DNA of 64,000 nt from UBA2231 sp964415175 (GTDB lineage: Bacteria; Elusimicrobiota; Elusimicrobia; Elusimicrobiales; UBA9959), in contig CAYPYG010000001.1 in the NCBI GenBank assembly GCA_964415175.1, positions 88,657-152,656 of the forward strand, written 5' to 3'. Under the pieces are notes generated by a model that did not search any database, had not been told where the DNA came from, and saw only the letters and a program-made list of their open reading frames with translations. Below, one piece after another: positions 8,421 through 16,590 of the stretch (within the stretch, counting starts at the first letter, position 1; each line of letters begins with the position of its first letter). Both the position numbers and the translations under genes were made by a program.

Positions 8421-8659
8421 CGCAGAGGAGTGGAACGCGGTAGTTTTGCGGTGTCCCGGCCGGCCCCCGCGGGCCGTCCCCCGGGAGGGCGAACAGCAGC
8501 GAGTGCGGTGCGGTAACAGCGGCAGCAGCGGTGCGGTAGCGGTAGCAGCGTCGGTGCAGCAGCGGTGTCGGTGCGGTTGCAGCGCAGTGCTTCGGTCCGG
8601 CCCACAACAGGACCCAGCTGGTGTACGGCCCCCGCCCCCTGGCGGGGGCCCCTCTTTTT
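8414..8659 (+). ncRNA. Candidate small non-coding RNA with CGGT/CAGC repeats
   Basis: Between the htpX and dinB genes, about 245 bases run from a good promoter to a strong intrinsic terminator on the plus strand. The interior is low-complexity, with about a dozen CGGT and many CAGC tetramers (the word GCAGCAGCGGTG occurs twice), a 5' GC-rich double hairpin region (8455-8490), and a GGTCC/GGACC hairpin (8594-8598 with 8610-8614) before the terminator. Overlapping frames give only low-complexity peptides. I found none of the signatures of tmRNA, RNase P RNA or SRP RNA. An intergenic spacer carrying a repeat is the alternative explanation. Confidence 0.42.
8627..8659 (+). terminator. Intrinsic terminator of the candidate ncRNA
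   Basis: A perfect 10-bp stem GGCCCCCGCC / GGCGGGGGCC (8627-8636 with 8641-8650, loop CCCT) is followed by CCTCTTTTT. The U-tract lies on the plus strand, so it does not serve dinB, which ends at 8663 on the other strand. Confidence 0.85.
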
Positions 8660-8662
8660 GAC

Positions 8663-9835
8663 TTAGATCTCCTTCTTCCCGCCCGCCCGGTAAATGGAAC
8701 CCCGGCCGAACCTGCGGCGTATCTCCTCCACCGCGCGGTGGGACCTTTCCCGCCTCGCGTCGCCTTCTTCCTCGAACAGGCTTTCCCTCTCCGAGGCGGG
8801 CATCAGCCCCGACACCCTGACCCCCAGCAGCCTCACTTTCCTGCGGCCGCGGGGAAAGGCCGCGTACAGGGCGGAGATCTCCCTCCATATAAGGTCCGCG
8901 TAGTTGGTGGCCGGCGCTATGGTCCTGGCCCTCGTATACGTGACGAAGCCCTCCAGTCTTATCTTCAGGCCCACGGTGCGGCCCTTCTGCCCGGCGGCCC
9001 GCAGCCTGGACGAGACCTTGTCGCAGAGCGCCACCAGCGACTCGCGTATCTCCCGTTCGTCGCCGGTGTCGCTGTCGAAAGTTATCTCGTTGGAGACGGA
9101 CTTAGCCTCGCCCCCGGGCGAGACCGGCCTGGGGTCCAGTCCGCCGGCCAGTTCCTTCAGTCCCGCGCCGTTCCGACCGAGGAACGCGAGACTTCCCTCC
9201 GGGCAGGCCGCCAGTTCCCCTATCGTATTGAGGCCCCTGGCGCGGAGGGCCGCGGCGGTCTTCGGTCCCAGTCCCCACAGCTTCGAGATGTCCAGCGGGG
9301 CCAGGAAGGCGGCTTCCCCGCCGTGCGGCACCGTCACGAAACCGTCCGGCTTGCGCAGATCGGAGGCTATCTTGGCGCACATCTTGGTGGGCGCCAGGCC
9401 GACGGAACAGGTGAGGCCGGTAAGCTCCTTCACGCGGAGTTTCAGGCGGCGGCAGGCCTCCTCCGGCCCGCCGAAGAGATGCGCGCTCAGCGTTAGGTCC
9501 AGGAAGGCCTCGTCCACGCTGACCATCTCCACGTCGGGCGTGAATTCGTGGAAGGCCTTTTCTATGACGGACGAGGCCCGGCTGTATTTACGGAAATCCG
9601 GCCGGAGGTAGACGCCGCCGGGGCAGCGGCTCCAGGCCTCGGAGATGGGCATGGCCGAACGGACGCCGAACTCCCTCGCTTCGTAGGAGCAGGTCGAGAC
9701 CACGCCGCGCCCGCGGCCGCCCCTGGGGTCGGCCCCTATTATGACGGGCCTGCCGCGCAGCGCGGGATCGTCGCGCTGCTCCACGGCCGCGAAGAAGGCG
9801 TCCATGTCGACGTGAACGATATGGCGCTCCGCCAT
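8663..9835 (-). CDS. dinB: DNA polymerase IV (Y family)
   Basis: 390 residues. The palm carries D10 in HVDMDAFFA and D108-E109 in SVDEAFLD, the three catalytic metal ligands. Also present are the finger motif STCSYEAREFGVRSAM, the thumb helix-hairpin-helix around ISKLWGLGPKTAAALRARG, and a little-finger domain with KGRTVGLKIR and RKVRLLGVRVSGL. It performs translesion synthesis. The C-terminus is not recognisably a beta-clamp-binding peptide. The start lies seven bases beyond the stop of the alpha-2-macroglobulin gene, so the two are probably co-transcribed, an unusual partnership. I see no LexA-like operator near it. Confidence 0.95.
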   Translation of the reverse strand: MAERHIVHVDMDAFFAAVEQRDDPALRGRPVIIGADPRGGRGRGVVSTCSYEAREFGVRSAMPISEAWSRCPGGVYLRPDFRKYSRASSVIEKAFHEFTPDVEMVSVDEAFLDLTLSAHLFGGPEEACRRLKLRVKELTGLTCSVGLAPTKMCAKIASDLRKPDGFVTVPHGGEAAFLAPLDISKLWGLGPKTAAALRARGLNTIGELAACPEGSLAFLGRNGAGLKELAGGLDPRPVSPGGEAKSVSNEITFDSDTGDEREIRESLVALCDKVSSRLRAAGQKGRTVGLKIRLEGFVTYTRARTIAPATNYADLIWREISALYAAFPRGRRKVRLLGVRVSGLMPASERESLFEEEGDARRERSHRAVEEIRRRFGRGSIYRAGGKKEI

Positions 9836-9842
9836 AGGCGCG

Positions 9843-12800
9843 TCACTTCACCCTGATGATCATGCCGTCGGAATGAGCGCCGAACTCCGGCGCGTACATG
9901 GACTGTATGACCGCCGCGCCCAGGCGGTAGGTCCCGGGCAGCGACGGGCGCAGGCGGTAGCCGAACTCGTATTCGCCGCGGGGGACCCATTCCATGAAGA
10001 AATTAGTCAGCGAGTCGCGCTGTTCCTCGTAGCGGGAGAGCCGGTCCCATTTCCAGCCGCTCAGCAGCGACTCCGCCTCGAAGCCGGCCGGCTTGGGGTC
10101 CTTCAGATGCACGTACTCGAAGACCGAACGCGTCCTTACCGTAAGCTTCACCTCTATCTCCGAACCGGCCGGCACGGCGTCGCCGCTCCTCAGCGGTTTC
10201 AGGGCGTAGCCCGCGCCCTCCTTCTCGCGGAGGAAATACTTCCGCTCCACGTTGATCATGCCGGAGGGAGAAGACCCGGCCGGTTCGCCGCTGGTATATA
10301 CGGCCGCCAGCGAGGCGAAGGCGAGGCCGGGGCCTTTCTTGGAGATCTTCGCCGAGGCGTGGCCGGGTTTTATGTCCGCGCCGTAGAGCGACCAGCGCAG
10401 CGGCTTCTCCAGCCAGTCCGCCGGGCCGACGGCGGCCTTTTCCTTCGTCCCGCCCCATTCCAGGGAGAACTCCTCCCCCTTGTCCAGCGCGCCGCGCGCC
10501 TTCATGAAGTCCAGCAGCGAATAGATCGCGGCGGCCGAGGCGCGGGTGGACTTCCACTCCGTCGCGCGCCGGTTGAACAGCAGCCACTGGGCCATTTTAG
10601 CGGCGCGCGGGTCTTTCGGGCTGAAGGCCGTCAGCGTCCGCATGAGGAAAGCGTGCTTCTCGACGGTGTCGTTGTACCAGAGCCAGGAGATCTTCTCCGG
10701 CGCCCAGTAAAGCCCCGAGACCTCGTCCTCGCGCGCGCCGTCCATGGCGCGGCCGAGGTAGAGGTCCGCCTTGTCCTTCTCACCCAGCCGCAGGTAGACA
10801 TAGGCGGCGTAGGCCCTGCCCAGCGGCGTCATCGCGCGGTAATGCCCGTCCGCGTAATCGGCCCAGAGTTTGGCGTACTTGAGGGCCGCGCGGGATTCCG
10901 GCCATCTGCCCTCGAAGGCCGAGACGACGTAAGCGGCGTAGAGGAGCATGGAAGTCTCCGCCGGTTCCGGCTTCATGTGGCCGGGGATCTCGGCGAGGAC
11001 GTATTTCAGCGCCCTCCGGGCCATATCGTCCGGCGCGTCCACGCCGTAGCGCTCGCCCTCGGCGAAACCCTCCAGGACGTAGAGCGTCATGTGCAGGTTC
11101 GGGCGGCCGCCCGGGAACCACGGGAAGGACCCGTCGGGGAGCTGGTAGCTCTTGAGCTTCTCCAGGGCCGCCTTCCGCTCGGCCGACACCAGCCCGGCGT
11201 CCAGCATGTCGGCGGAGGGCAGCGAACGCGCGCGGCCCCTGGAGGCCTCCTCCCACGGCGTTTCCAGCAGGGAGATGAGGCGCAGCGGGTTGTCCCGCTC
11301 CCAGGCGGGCGTGACGGAGGCGCGCTTGGGGACCTTCGACGCCGCGGCCGCCAGCGCGGGGTATTTCGAATAGAAGGCGTTGACTATCGAGAGCGGCACG
11401 TAGCGGTTGAGCAGCTGCTCGGTGCATTCGTGCGGGTAGCGCACCAGGTGCGGCAGGCTGTTGAGCACGGTCAGCGCCAGCTGCGGCTGGATCTCCAGAT
11501 GCGAGGATTCGACGATCCGCGAGGAGTCCCGTTTCTGCAGTTCCCTGAGGCGCAGTTCCTTTTCGGCATTACCGTCCAGAACGGCGTTGACCGAGGCGAA
11601 AAGCCGCTCGCGCGAGGGCAGCACGGGCAGGTCGTTCTCCTGGGCGTCGGAGAAGCGGCCGGCGCGCGCCGTTACCCTGACCTTGTAGAAGCCCGTGGAA
11701 AGCGGCGCCTTCGCCTTCCAGCGCAGCGCGGCCGAGGCGTCCTTTCCGGCCGAGAACTCCCGGGACAGGCCGGCCAGCCCCAGTTCCGCGGCCGCGTCCC
11801 TGCCGTCGCGGGTCACGGAAAGCGCCGCGGAGCCGCGCAGCGGCCCGTCGGAAGCGTTGGCGATCACCGCCACGATCTCCGACTCGTCGCCTTCGCGCAG
11901 GTAACGGGGCAGGTCGAGGCGCGCCATCAGGTCCTTCCGGGTCACGACCGTCGCGGAGACCGCTCCTTTTTTCACGTCCGGGGTCAGCACCTGCGCCGTC
12001 ACCTTCCAGGAGGTCAGCCGTTCCGGCATGGTGAACGATATCCGCCCGCGCCCCTTCTCGAACCTGAGCTGAGGATTGAAATAAGCCGTCTCCGAGAAAT
12101 CGGACCGGGGCGCGGGCCGCGCCTCCTTCTCCTTTCCGGCGGAAGGCGCTTCGTTAAAGGTCTCCTGCTCCTCCCTGACCCCGGAGAGTGAGATCGAGGC
12201 GCGGGGCGCCGCGGCCGCCGCCAGGCCCCCGCCGGCGGTGTCCATCATGGTCCCGCCCAGGGATTTGGCGGAGAAATATCCCCGGTCCGCGCCGGCGGCG
12301 TTCAGCCTGAAAGCGGGGAACTTCTCCTCGGCCGCGCTGCGCGCGAAGAGGTCGAACATCCGCGACACAAGGCCTCTCTTCACCGGGAAAGAGGCGGCCC
12401 GGCCCTGGAAAAGGGAGGAGGCGGAAGGAGCGTGAGAACGTCTCTCCTGGTAAAGTCCGTCCAGCCAGGGGGCTGCCGCGGCGCGGTAATATTCCAGCGA
12501 GCGGTCGAATACCCTGACGGTGGCCTCTCCCCCGGCCGGGCGGCCGGCGGAGTCCCTGGCGTTAAGGGTCCATTCGGCCCGGCCGCCCGGTTCCAGGGAG
12601 CCGGGATGCTCCAGCGTCACCGCCAGCTCCCTGTCGGAAAGCGGGACGGAGGCGTGCTCCGAGGCGGAGTAGATACTGGAATCCGAAACCCCGAACCAGC
12701 GCGCGTCGAAGCCGCCGCGGTGCCGGTCGCCGATCCTGATCTCGGCCATGGAAACGCCGGGGGACGCGAGGGTGCGTTTCTCCAGCAGGAAACCGCCGGC

Positions 12801-15737
12801 GAAGATCTCGAGGAACTTGGCCCCTTTCAGGGCCGAAGCCCCGAGGAGCAGGCGGGCCGTCTCTCCGGCCTGATACGAACTTCTCTCGAAGATGGCCGTC
12901 GGGGGCAGGTTCAGCGAGGAGAGTTTGCGACCGGGGTCGAAGGAAACGAGGACCAGGGACCCCTCCGACTCTCCTCCCCAGGGGTCCGGGACCCTGAGCC
13001 TGAGACGGTAAATGCCCTCCGTCAGCGCGCCCAGTTCAAGCTCCTTCGCGGACCTGGCGTCGAAATCCGCCCGCCCCTCCTCCACCAGCCTGCCGTCCGG
13101 GACGTCGGCGAAGAAAGGGTTGAGGTCCTGCGCGCGTCCGAAAGAGCCGCCCCAGCCGGTCTGCGGGGAATATTCCGGCGTCCTGTCTATCCTGTAAAGC
13201 CGGTAGGCGCCCGAACCGGAGACCTGGACGTCCCCGAGCGTCAGGAGCCTGAGCTTCACCGAAGGTTTCGCGGCGGGGGTGAAGAATCCGGCTTCCGGGC
13301 TTATGTCCACCAGGTACGATCTCGCCCCGGCGCGGTAGGAACGGGAAGCGGTTATGACCCTGCCGCCGGCGTCGCGCGTTTCGACGGTCACCCCGAGGTC
13401 CGCCGGGTAATCCCCGTCGCCCTCCGGCGTGAACTCGAAGGAGAAAGAACCGTCCGCCGCCGTCCGCATCGTCCCGGAGGCGATCTCCTCCGCCGACGGG
13501 TCCGAAGGCAGCCACCAGGCGTACCAGGGCACGTAGCGGGACCTGTTCACCCGGTAGCGCGCTTCGGCGCCGGCGACCGGCGGGCCGGAATAATATCTGG
13601 CGGACCCGCTCACCTTCGCTTTCCGGCCGAAGCGGAACGGACCCTTCGCTTCCTCCAGGAGGACCTCGAACTCCGGCCTTTTGTATTCCTCCACGGAAAA
13701 AGCGGCCGAACCGCGGAAAGAGCCGCCGTGGCCCAGGATCTCTCCCGCGACCTGATACCCGCCCAGCAGGCGTCCCGGAGGGACGGTGAAAGACCCGGCG
13801 GCGCTGCCCATGTCGTTGAGCTCGAAGGAGCTGCTGAAGAATTCCTGCCAGTTCGCGTCGCGGGCGCTGATCTTTATCTTCCTCCCGCCGGCGTGGACGG
13901 CGAGACCGCCGGGACGCCGCTCGAGCACCGTGGCCTTGAACCGGACCTCCTGTCCCGGCCGGTACACCGGCCTGTCCGTCTCCAGTCCCACCACGAGGGG
14001 CGGCGGCACGGACAGCGAGGACCCCAGAGCGCGGCCGGTATAAGCGTAAGCCCCGCCGTGGGAGGCCAGCGGGTCCAGCGAGAAATGCTCTCTCGACGGA
14101 TAGGAGATCTCCGTCTCGAAAGGGAGCTCGAGGGTCCCGCCGGGGCCGAAAGAGGCCGTCCCCCTGTTCCATCCCCCGCGCCGCGGCAGGGAATAGAAAT
14201 GATCCAGTCTGGCCCCCGGCAGCGGCCTGCCGGACGGCCCGTCCAGGGCGTAGAGATGGAACATGGCCGTCGTGACCTTGCGCGCCCCTTCCGGGGCCGC
14301 GAGGAAATCCTCCGGGTCGCCGCCGGGCGCGCCGGTGGCCATCAGCATGATGTCGGTCACGTTCAGGACGCCGGCCCTCATCAGGGAAGAGCCGCTGTCG
14401 AAGGACGGGTCCCCGGAGGCGATGACGACGTAGAGACCTTTCTTCAGCGCGGGAGGGACCGCTTCCTGCGTGTGCCTGGCGTAGCGGGAGGGATACCGGA
14501 TCTCCTCCTTCCAGGAAACGTCGGGCCCCTTCTTCAGGAAGAAACCGGCGGCCTCCAGGCTTAAGTCCCTCAGGTGTCCCCAGCCGCTGCGGCTGGCGGG
14601 GGCGGCGAACTCTATGGCCTCCGGCGAAGTCCTGTAGGCCCGGAAATGCACCTGGTGGAGATTGCGCGCGGAAACGGAGAGACCGCCCTTCCCCGGGGGA
14701 GGGACGGTCCTGAGCGAAAGTTCCAGCTCGGGCATTTCGATGCCGGCCTTCAGTTTCCCGCACTCCGCGGCGGGCCTGGAGCCGGAAGCGTAGTCCTCGG
14801 CCGCGGAACAGAGCTCCACGGCTTTTTCGAAATCACCGGAGTCGTGATGGATCCGCGCGGCTTCCCGCGCCGCCCAGGCCTTTCCCTGCGGGGAGGAGAA
14901 GGAAAGGGACCAGGCGGCAAGGAGCCGGGCCGTCTCCCGCGCCGGAGCGGGACCGGCGCTCCCGTCCCCCTTTCCGGAGAGGAGGTAGCCCAGCCTGTAA
15001 GGGATAAGCGCCCGGCGTATCCTCCAGTATTCGTTCGGCACCGACCCCCGCGGGGCCAGAGCGGAGGCCCTTTCATAAACGGCGGCCGCCTTGAGCGCCG
15101 GATGCAGCGCCGCGGAGAAAGCCCGCTCGTAGTTTTCGGCGAGGAACGGTTCCGCCCCGGGGTCCTTGGAGGGTTTCTCCGCCCCGTCCAGCAGCCAAGC
15201 GCCCCATTTCAGCGCGAAGAAATCCCATAACGACGCGGTATAGCCGAGATACGCCTTCTCCAGGTCCACGAAATAACCCTCCTCCTTTAAAGGGACTTTC
15301 GAGAGGGTCTCCGCCAGCGGCCAGAGCGCGTCATAGTCGGAATTTATCCTGGACTCCCACTCCGCGCGGGTGAGCTTCGTCAGGTCGGTGGTGCCTTTCT
15401 GCAGGTCCTCCGGCAGGGAATGGCCGTACTGCCGCAGGAACTCCTTGCCGAGTTCCGCGCGCAGGGCGAGGAGACGCCCGCGCCAGACGGGATCCTTCGG
15501 AGGCCTGAAGCCGGAAAGACGCGCGTTCGCCTCGGCGTAGCGGAAGAGCAGCGCCTCGCATTCGGCCGACCTGTAAAGCGCCCGCAAAGCGTCCTCATCG
15601 CCGTAACCGGCCTTTTTGGAATAGATATCGAGGGCTTCCTGGTAAAGCCCCTTGTCGAAAAGGGCGTCGGCCCCGGCCGGCGCCTGAGCATAAGCGGTCT
15701 GGAACGAGAATAAGAAGATGGCGGCGAGCTTGAGCAT
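9843..15737 (-). CDS. Bacterial alpha-2-macroglobulin with thioester motif
   Basis: 1964 residues, signal peptide about 1-18 (LFSFQTAYA then QAP), so periplasmic rather than lipid-anchored. The N-terminal ~330 residues are helical with TPR-like units; macroglobulin MG domains follow (for example ETDRPVYRPGQEVRFKA), then a bait-like low-complexity stretch rich in Ala/Pro/Glu (~1150-1230), an MG domain with FTMPERLTSWKV, and the thioester domain with C1438-T-E-Q1441 in YPHECTEQLLNRY. The C-terminal receptor-binding-like domain ends at the stop. This family traps attacking proteases by bait cleavage and covalent thioester linkage. The PBP1C gene that commonly accompanies it is absent. A GGGGG-type ribosome site precedes the ATG. 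Confidence 0.93.
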   Translation of the reverse strand: MLKLAAIFLFSFQTAYAQAPAGADALFDKGLYQEALDIYSKKAGYGDEDALRALYRSAECEALLFRYAEANARLSGFRPPKDPVWRGRLLALRAELGKEFLRQYGHSLPEDLQKGTTDLTKLTRAEWESRINSDYDALWPLAETLSKVPLKEEGYFVDLEKAYLGYTASLWDFFALKWGAWLLDGAEKPSKDPGAEPFLAENYERAFSAALHPALKAAAVYERASALAPRGSVPNEYWRIRRALIPYRLGYLLSGKGDGSAGPAPARETARLLAAWSLSFSSPQGKAWAAREAARIHHDSGDFEKAVELCSAAEDYASGSRPAAECGKLKAGIEMPELELSLRTVPPPGKGGLSVSARNLHQVHFRAYRTSPEAIEFAAPASRSGWGHLRDLSLEAAGFFLKKGPDVSWKEEIRYPSRYARHTQEAVPPALKKGLYVVIASGDPSFDSGSSLMRAGVLNVTDIMLMATGAPGGDPEDFLAAPEGARKVTTAMFHLYALDGPSGRPLPGARLDHFYSLPRRGGWNRGTASFGPGGTLELPFETEISYPSREHFSLDPLASHGGAYAYTGRALGSSLSVPPPLVVGLETDRPVYRPGQEVRFKATVLERRPGGLAVHAGGRKIKISARDANWQEFFSSSFELNDMGSAAGSFTVPPGRLLGGYQVAGEILGHGGSFRGSAAFSVEEYKRPEFEVLLEEAKGPFRFGRKAKVSGSARYYSGPPVAGAEARYRVNRSRYVPWYAWWLPSDPSAEEIASGTMRTAADGSFSFEFTPEGDGDYPADLGVTVETRDAGGRVITASRSYRAGARSYLVDISPEAGFFTPAAKPSVKLRLLTLGDVQVSGSGAYRLYRIDRTPEYSPQTGWGGSFGRAQDLNPFFADVPDGRLVEEGRADFDARSAKELELGALTEGIYRLRLRVPDPWGGESEGSLVLVSFDPGRKLSSLNLPPTAIFERSSYQAGETARLLLGASALKGAKFLEIFAGGFLLEKRTLASPGVSMAEIRIGDRHRGGFDARWFGVSDSSIYSASEHASVPLSDRELAVTLEHPGSLEPGGRAEWTLNARDSAGRPAGGEATVRVFDRSLEYYRAAAAPWLDGLYQERRSHAPSASSLFQGRAASFPVKRGLVSRMFDLFARSAAEEKFPAFRLNAAGADRGYFSAKSLGGTMMDTAGGGLAAAAAPRASISLSGVREEQETFNEAPSAGKEKEARPAPRSDFSETAYFNPQLRFEKGRGRISFTMPERLTSWKVTAQVLTPDVKKGAVSATVVTRKDLMARLDLPRYLREGDESEIVAVIANASDGPLRGSAALSVTRDGRDAAAELGLAGLSREFSAGKDASAALRWKAKAPLSTGFYKVRVTARAGRFSDAQENDLPVLPSRERLFASVNAVLDGNAEKELRLRELQKRDSSRIVESSHLEIQPQLALTVLNSLPHLVRYPHECTEQLLNRYVPLSIVNAFYSKYPALAAAASKVPKRASVTPAWERDNPLRLISLLETPWEEASRGRARSLPSADMLDAGLVSAERKAALEKLKSYQLPDGSFPWFPGGRPNLHMTLYVLEGFAEGERYGVDAPDDMARRALKYVLAEIPGHMKPEPAETSMLLYAAYVVSAFEGRWPESRAALKYAKLWADYADGHYRAMTPLGRAYAAYVYLRLGEKDKADLYLGRAMDGAREDEVSGLYWAPEKISWLWYNDTVEKHAFLMRTLTAFSPKDPRAAKMAQWLLFNRRATEWKSTRASAAAIYSLLDFMKARGALDKGEEFSLEWGGTKEKAAVGPADWLEKPLRWSLYGADIKPGHASAKISKKGPGLAFASLAAVYTSGEPAGSSPSGMINVERKYFLREKEGAGYALKPLRSGDAVPAGSEIEVKLTVRTRSVFEYVHLKDPKPAGFEAESLLSGWKWDRLSRYEEQRDSLTNFFMEWVPRGEYEFGYRLRPSLPGTYRLGAAVIQSMYAPEFGAHSDGMIIRVK

Positions 15738-15807
15738 CTTTCCCCCTGCGTCGGCCGGCGGACCCGTTGCGGGGCCGCGCGTATACCCGTTGTTATTATA
15801 ATAAAAG

Positions 15808-15859
15808 GGGGACGTTGTTTAGTTCTTTAGTCGAAACTGAAGAACTAAACAACGTCCCC
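15808..15859. repeat. Palindromic repeat element, copy 1 (also terminator of the Ehr operon)
   Basis: Left arm 15808-15831 and right arm 15836-15859 form a 24-bp stem with a CGAA loop and a single T-G wobble. The outer 12 bases, GGGGACGTTGTT, are identical to copy 2 at 23236. The right arm encodes the last four residues (G-D-V-V) and the TAG stop of the Ehr small-subunit gene. On the minus strand the hairpin is followed by CCTTTTATTAT, so it should also end transcription of the operon. Confidence 0.8.
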
Positions 15860-16588
15860 GTTTATAAGGCGCAGGATGCCGTCGAGGATGGTGTAGGGAT
15901 GCGGAGGGCAGCCGGGGATGAACATGTCCACCGGCACGACCGAGGCCGCGCCGCCGAGGGTATCGGCGTGGCCCGCGTAGGGGCCGCCGGAAACGGCGCA
16001 GGCGCCGCAGGCGATGACCAGTTTAGGGGCGGGCGCGGCGTCGTAGGTCTTGCGCAGGGCGAGTTCCATGTTCTTCGTGACCGGGCCGGTGACCAGGAGG
16101 CCGTCGGCGTGGCGCGGCGAGGCGACGAACTGCACGCCGAAGCGGCCGAGGTCGAAGGCGAGAGTCCCCAGCACGTTGCAGTCGGCCTCGCAGGCATTGC
16201 AGCCTCCGGCGCTGACCTGCCGCAGGCGGAAGGACCGGCCGAAGAGACGGCGCAGGTCGGGCGGGGCCTCGCCCGAGGCGCGGAAGGTCCCGCCGGAGCC
16301 GAGGACCAGGCCTTCGCGGGAGCCGGAACTGAGGCGATAATCGCGGGTGAACTCGACGGCGGCGGGGTCGGCCTTGGCGCAGGCCCCGCAGAAGAGACAG
16401 CGGCCCATGTCCAGCGCGGAGTCGGCGGCGGAGAGCGCGCCGACGGGGCAGGCGGCGGCGGCTTTCGCCAGCGGACCGCCCTTGAGGCGCGGCAGGCCGA
16501 GGTAGCGGTCGGGGAATTTCTCCGGCGCGGGCGGGAAAGGCGCGGTGCGGTGCCCCTGTCTGAATCTTTCGATGAGTTCCTTGAACAT
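15845..16588 (-). CDS. Ehr complex small subunit: one-cluster ferredoxin fused to a NuoB/HycG-like domain
   Basis: 247 residues from the ATG at 16588; an in-frame TTG at 16609 would overlap the upstream gene. The N-terminal segment keeps C47-P plus C64-x2-C67-x2-C70, which is exactly one of the two [4Fe-4S] sites of a HyfH/NuoI-like ferredoxin; the other set is missing. The NuoB-like part has C130-x2-C133, C197 (ACGACAVSGG) and C227 (PGCPPHP), the proximal [4Fe-4S] cluster ligands that face the large subunit. It would pass electrons between a donor and the large subunit at the membrane-facing arm. Its last four codons and stop come from the palindromic repeat at 15808-15859. Confidence 0.85.
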   Translation of the reverse strand: MFKELIERFRQGHRTAPFPPAPEKFPDRYLGLPRLKGGPLAKAAAACPVGALSAADSALDMGRCLFCGACAKADPAAVEFTRDYRLSSGSREGLVLGSGGTFRASGEAPPDLRRLFGRSFRLRQVSAGGCNACEADCNVLGTLAFDLGRFGVQFVASPRHADGLLVTGPVTKNMELALRKTYDAAPAPKLVIACGACAVSGGPYAGHADTLGGAASVVPVDMFIPGCPPHPYTILDGILRLINGDVV

Positions 16589-16590
16589 GG

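Noticed and set aside
8414..8659. Assigning the candidate ncRNA to SRP RNA, RNase P RNA, tmRNA or 6S RNA
   Set aside because: Their conserved motifs are absent, and the ends do not form the long 6S-type duplex.
9873..15230. Long plus-strand frames opposite the alpha-2-macroglobulin gene
   Set aside because: Low-complexity Arg/Gly/Ala products with no recognisable domain; antisense artefacts of GC bias.
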